Positions 60,856 to 64,000 of a stretch of DNA of 64,000 nt are shown here, in pieces. Source of the stretch: Rhizobiales bacterium Ga0077524 (GTDB lineage: Bacteria > Pseudomonadota > Alphaproteobacteria > Rhizobiales > Hyphomicrobiaceae); contig LNDR01000411.1 of the NCBI GenBank assembly GCA_001464755.1, positions 1 to 64,000 of the forward strand, given 5' to 3'. The notes under the pieces are model-generated. The model was not told where the DNA came from, did not search any database, and worked only from the letters and a program-made list of their open reading frames with translations. The translations under genes and the position numbers were made by a program. The number at the start of each line of letters is the position of its first letter. Position 1 is the stretch's first letter.

Positions 60856-61680
60856 ATGCCGTTCCAGCACATTAGGCTCGACATCGAAGGACCAGTGGCG
60901 ACGCTCGTCTTCAATAGACCGAGCGTCCTCAATGCCTTCCACAACGAGGCTATGGACGAATGCGTCGCGGCACTGAAACAGGTCGCGGAGAACGACACCG
61001 TCCGCGCCGTTCTGGTTCGCGGCGAGGGCCGCGCTTTCTCTGCCGGCTTCGACATGAAGGCCTCCGCCGAGCGCGACATGTCCACCGTGGACAAGGTCCG
61101 CGCCCAGATGGAGCGCCAGTTCGATTTCATCATGGCGTTCTGGGATTGCCCGAAGCCGACCATTGCGCTGGTCCACGGCTTCTGCATGGCAGGGGCCTTC
61201 GAGGTGGCGTTGGCCTGCGACATCACCATCGCGGCGGAAGCCACCCGCTTCGGCGAGCCCGAGGTGCGCTTCGGCACCGGCATCGTCGCCATGCTACTCC
61301 CCTGGGCCGTGCTCCCGAAGCACGCCAAGGAGATGCTGCTCACCGGTAACGACAAGATGGACGCCCAGCGCGCCCACCAGATTGGCATCGTCAATCATGT
61401 CGTACCCGCCGATGAGCTGGTTCCTTTCGGTCGTCGCATGGCCCTCGACATCGCCGCCGCCGCAGGCCCATCGGTTTTCTTCACGAAGCGCGCCATGAAC
61501 CGCACCTACGAGATCATGGGCATGCGAGACGCCCTGAAGGCTTCACTGGATATCGACGTCATTCTCAACGCTACGCCCAGCGCCGAGAAGGCCGAGTTCC
61601 AGCGCATCCGCAAGGAGCAGGGCCTGAAAGCCGCCCTCGCCTGGCGTGACGGACGCTTCTCCGACGGCAAGGGAGGCTGA
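60856..61680 (+). CDS. Enoyl-CoA hydratase/isomerase family protein
   Basis: ATG 60856 with GAGGAG upstream gives 274 residues of a crotonase-fold protein: VATLVFNRPSVLNAFHNEA, the oxyanion hole VRGEGRAFSAGFDMKA and HGFCMAGAFEVALACD, and FGEPEVRFG. The second acidic residue of hydratases is at GEPEVRFG; a hydratase or isomerase is possible. Same strand as the UGSC gene with a 90-base gap, so they could be co-transcribed. Confidence 0.93.
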   Translation: MPFQHIRLDIEGPVATLVFNRPSVLNAFHNEAMDECVAALKQVAENDTVRAVLVRGEGRAFSAGFDMKASAERDMSTVDKVRAQMERQFDFIMAFWDCPKPTIALVHGFCMAGAFEVALACDITIAAEATRFGEPEVRFGTGIVAMLLPWAVLPKHAKEMLLTGNDKMDAQRAHQIGIVNHVVPADELVPFGRRMALDIAAAAGPSVFFTKRAMNRTYEIMGMRDALKASLDIDVILNATPSAEKAEFQRIRKEQGLKAALAWRDGRFSDGKGG

Positions 61681-61874
61681 AGTCGCGGATGCGCCCTCCA
61701 CCCGACGTCTATCCCCAAGGCTAGGTCAAGTTTTTCGATGAGCCTGCGGCATGGCTGCGACGAATGCAGACCACTGCAAACAGCATTGATCCATCTTCCG
61801 CGATCACGCGTTTCCAAATCGTCGGGCGGCGTGCGGCGCTCAATCGTAACTTCGCGTCGTTCCGGAGACTGCTC

Positions 61875-62330
61875 ATGCCCCGTCAAATCGCGATGCTGAT
61901 CGCCTTCGTTCTGGTGACAGCGGCCGTCTCAGCCTTCGGTGCCGTTTTTCGCCCTGGCCCGTGGTACGCCGCGCTGACCAAACCCTCCTGGAACCCACCC
62001 AACTGGGTATTCGGCCCCGTCTGGACGATCCTCTACATCATGATCGCCATCGCCGGCTGGCTCGCCTGGCGAGCTGAGGGTTTTGGTCGCGCCGTAACGA
62101 TCTGGACGGCCGCTCTGGTCGTCAACGGTCTCTGGTCGTGGCTCTTCTTCGGCCGTCAGATGATCGGCCTCGCCCTCGTCGACATCGTCGTGCTGCTGGG
62201 GCTCATCGCAGCCTTCATCGCGACCACGTGGACGTCCGCGCGCACGGCTGCACTTCTGTTCATTCCGTATTTTGCTTGGGTTGCCTACGCCTCCACGCTC
62301 AACGGCGCGATCTGGATGCTGAACCGATAG
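61875..62330 (+). CDS. tspO: TspO/MBR family protein
   Basis: ATG 61875 (GGAGACTGCTC upstream) gives 151 residues with five membrane helices. Family features are PGPWYAALTKPSWNPPNWVFGPVWTILYIMIAIAGWLAWR, the LWSWLFFG segment and IPYFAWVAYASTLN at the end. Bacterial TspO proteins bind tetrapyrroles or related ligands and affect porphyrin metabolism and stress responses. It converges on priA. Confidence 0.95.
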   Translation: MPRQIAMLIAFVLVTAAVSAFGAVFRPGPWYAALTKPSWNPPNWVFGPVWTILYIMIAIAGWLAWRAEGFGRAVTIWTAALVVNGLWSWLFFGRQMIGLALVDIVVLLGLIAAFIATTWTSARTAALLFIPYFAWVAYASTLNGAIWMLNR

Positions 62331-62342
62331 TTCAGCCTCAGC

Positions 62343-64000
62343 CTACAGAAAGCTGTAGGGATCAATGTCGACCGTCAGCTTGATGTCGCCCTTGATCTCG
62401 GGCAGCAGCGCCAGCCATTCGCGGATGTAGGCCTGCACATCGATTTCGCGTGGCGCCTTGAGCAAGAGACGCCACCGATACCGCCCCCGAATGATCGCAA
62501 TCGGTGCTTCCGCCGGCCCCAGTAGCTCGATCCGCTCGGCGGCAGGCGCTCGCCGCGCCACCTCCCGCGCGAACCCTTGCGCCACGTCGCGGTGTTTCGC
62601 GGAAACCACCAGCGCAACCAACCGCCCATAGGGTGGCAACATTGCCGACTGCCGCACCAGTATCTCGTGATTGAGGAAGGCCTCGCGGTCGCTCGCCACG
62701 ATCGCCTGCATCACAGGATGATCCGGCATGTGCGTTTGCACAAACCCGCGCCCCCGCGCAAACGATCGCCCCGCGCGCCCCGTCACCTGATGGAGGAGCT
62801 GAAACGTCCGCTCGCCTGCCCGAGGATCCGCGCCTTGTGCCAGCCCTAGATCGCCGTCGACGACACCCACCGTCGCGAGATCCGGGAAGTGGTGGCCCTT
62901 CGCCACGATCTGCGTGCCGATGATGATGTCTGCCTCACCCTCTTCGATCTTCTTGATGATCGCCCGCATCTCGACCAGCCCCGGAATGAGATCCGACGAC
63001 AGAATGAGCGTCCGGGCCTCCGGCCAGCGTTCGGCCACCTCTTCCGCGATCCGCTCGACACCCGGACCGCACGCGACGAGCGTGTCCTCCTCCTCGCACT
63101 TCGGACATCGCTTCGGTAGCGGCAGTGAGAATCCGCAGTGATGACAATTGAGCCGGCCACGGAAACGGTGCTCGACAAGCCACGCCGAGCACTGCGGGCA
63201 CTCGATGCGATGCCCGCACGTTCGGCAAAGCGTCAGCGGCGCATAACCTCGCCGGTTTAGAAAAAGCAACGTCTGCTGTTTTTTCGCCAACGTCTCGTTG
63301 ACCGCTTCGACCATCGGCGGCGCCAGCCACTTGCCCCGCTCGGGTGGCGTCTTGCGCATATCGATCGCCGTGATCTCGGGCAGCTCAGCGCCGTGATACC
63401 GCCCGGGCAGAACGAGATGGCGATAGCGCCCCGTGCGCGCGTTGACGTGGCTCTCAATGGAGGGCGTTGCCGAAGCGAGTACGATCGGAGCATCTCCAAT
63501 CCGCGCCCTGACGATCGCCATATCGCGCCCCTGGTAGTGGACGCGATCCTCCTGCTTGAACCCGGGATCGTGCTCCTCGTCGATGACGATCAATCCGAGG
63601 TCACGGAATGGCAAAAACAGCGCCGATCGCGCGCCGACGATGCAGCGCGCATCGCCCGTCGCCGCCGCTTTCCAAGTGCGCCCACGTTCAGCTGGCGACA
63701 GCGCCGAGTGCCACTCGGCCGGCGGCGCACCGAAGCGCGCCTTGAACCGGTTCATGAACTGGCTGGTGAGCGCGATTTCCGGCAGCAGGATCAGCACCTG
63801 CCTCCCTTTCGAGAGCGCGTGAGCGACGGCCTCGTAATAGACTTCGGTCTTCCCCGATCCCGTCACGCCATCGAGCAGCGAGACGGAGAACGCATCGGCG
63901 TCTATGGCCGAGCGCAAGGCGTGCGCCGCTGCCGCCTGGTCGGGTGACAGCGCGACCTCGGCATGCCCGTGCAAGGGCACTGCGAACCGCTTTTCAGGGA
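62343..64000 (-). CDS. priA: Primosomal protein N' (replication restart helicase), partial
   Basis: The frame stays open to the window edge, so the N-terminal part is missing; 552 codons are visible. Visible motifs are Walker A LDGVTGSGKTEVYYEA, Walker B VIDEEHDPGFKQ, the DNA motif LASATPSIES, a zinc-binding cysteine set (CRTCGHRIECPQC, CHHCGFSLPLPKRCPKC) and QVTGRAGRSFARG. PriA reloads the replisome at stalled forks by 3'-5' helicase action. Visible segments look complete and undisrupted. Confidence 0.97.
   Translation of the reverse strand, partial: PEKRFAVPLHGHAEVALSPDQAAAAHALRSAIDADAFSVSLLDGVTGSGKTEVYYEAVAHALSKGRQVLILLPEIALTSQFMNRFKARFGAPPAEWHSALSPAERGRTWKAAATGDARCIVGARSALFLPFRDLGLIVIDEEHDPGFKQEDRVHYQGRDMAIVRARIGDAPIVLASATPSIESHVNARTGRYRHLVLPGRYHGAELPEITAIDMRKTPPERGKWLAPPMVEAVNETLAKKQQTLLFLNRRGYAPLTLCRTCGHRIECPQCSAWLVEHRFRGRLNCHHCGFSLPLPKRCPKCEEEDTLVACGPGVERIAEEVAERWPEARTLILSSDLIPGLVEMRAIIKKIEEGEADIIIGTQIVAKGHHFPDLATVGVVDGDLGLAQGADPRAGERTFQLLHQVTGRAGRSFARGRGFVQTHMPDHPVMQAIVASDREAFLNHEILVRQSAMLPPYGRLVALVVSAKHRDVAQGFAREVARRAPAAERIELLGPAEAPIAIIRGRYRWRLLLKAPREIDVQAYIREWLALLPEIKGDIKLTVDIDPYSFL

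Noticed and set aside
1-64000. tRNA, rRNA, CRISPR, insertion sequence or prophage
   Set aside because: I scanned the gaps for T-arm-like motifs, repeat-spacer arrays and transposase or integrase proteins and found none.

Overview
The window looks like a chromosomal segment of a high-GC alphaproteobacterium, most likely of the order Hyphomicrobiales (Rhizobiales). The evidence is a set of lineage-typical genes: a PodJ-like Sel1-repeat polarity protein, a GapR/DUF2312 protein, a DUF6460 protein, a TIGR02186-type membrane protein, the Lhr-like helicase plus PdeM pair, an extensin-family protein and a full CtrA-type box (TTAA-N7-TTAACC). I see no rRNA, tRNA, CRISPR array, insertion sequence, phage gene or replication origin.

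Layout. 0-9 kb: a glycosyltransferase, a RimB-RimK fusion with a shortened ATP-grasp, a low-GC stretch with an inverted repeat, a HAD-membrane fusion, an amidase with its AtzG-like partner, a cyanate lyase (cynS) remnant and a Ser/Thr kinase. 9-18 kb: an OmpA-domain protein and a shorter paralogue upstream of the kinase, a PEP mutase-type lyase, aspartate dehydrogenase, a site-2 protease, argG, a lytic transglycosylase-like protein and a frameshifted extensin-family gene. 18-27 kb: a small-molecule catabolic region with an epimerase, a GMC oxidoreductase/GlcG/FMN-monooxygenase operon, a cyclase, a TauD-type dioxygenase and an MmgE/PrpD protein. 27-32 kb: DUF6460 and MATE, then the DNA-repair pair Lhr-like helicase and PdeM. 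32-44 kb: TPR and Sel1 proteins, a broken TIGR02186 gene, a methyltransferase diverging from a winged-helix/TPR regulator, proline iminopeptidase, a two-part sodium/solute symporter and mscL. 44-48 kb: a radical SAM gene downstream of a selD gene fused to a pyridine-nucleotide oxidoreductase. 48-57 kb: MarR and LysR regulators, an MBL hydrolase, ispE, a TPR protein, a PLP dehydratase, DUF4337, a phosphoesterase and gapR. 57-64 kb: a frameshifted CoA transferase, a carbamoyltransferase, a UGSC-family selenoprotein, enoyl-CoA hydratase, TspO and the 3' part of priA.

The main result is the selenium theme. The ORF track splits one gene at 60241-60765 into two ORFs. An in-frame TGA sits in a UGSC motif (LAD-U-GSCT), and 20 nt downstream is the GTT loop of a perfect 6-bp stem, which fits a bacterial SECIS. 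The same window carries selD, the selenium donor gene, as a fusion to a TIGR03169-like oxidoreductase and apparently co-transcribed with an unassigned radical SAM gene. selA, selB and selC are not in the window, so full Sec decoding cannot be shown from here.

Four genes look disrupted: the cynS remnant, the extensin-family gene, the TIGR02186 gene and the CoA transferase. The cynS and TIGR02186 cases include other losses. The other two differ from an intact gene by 1-2 bases and could be assembly errors.
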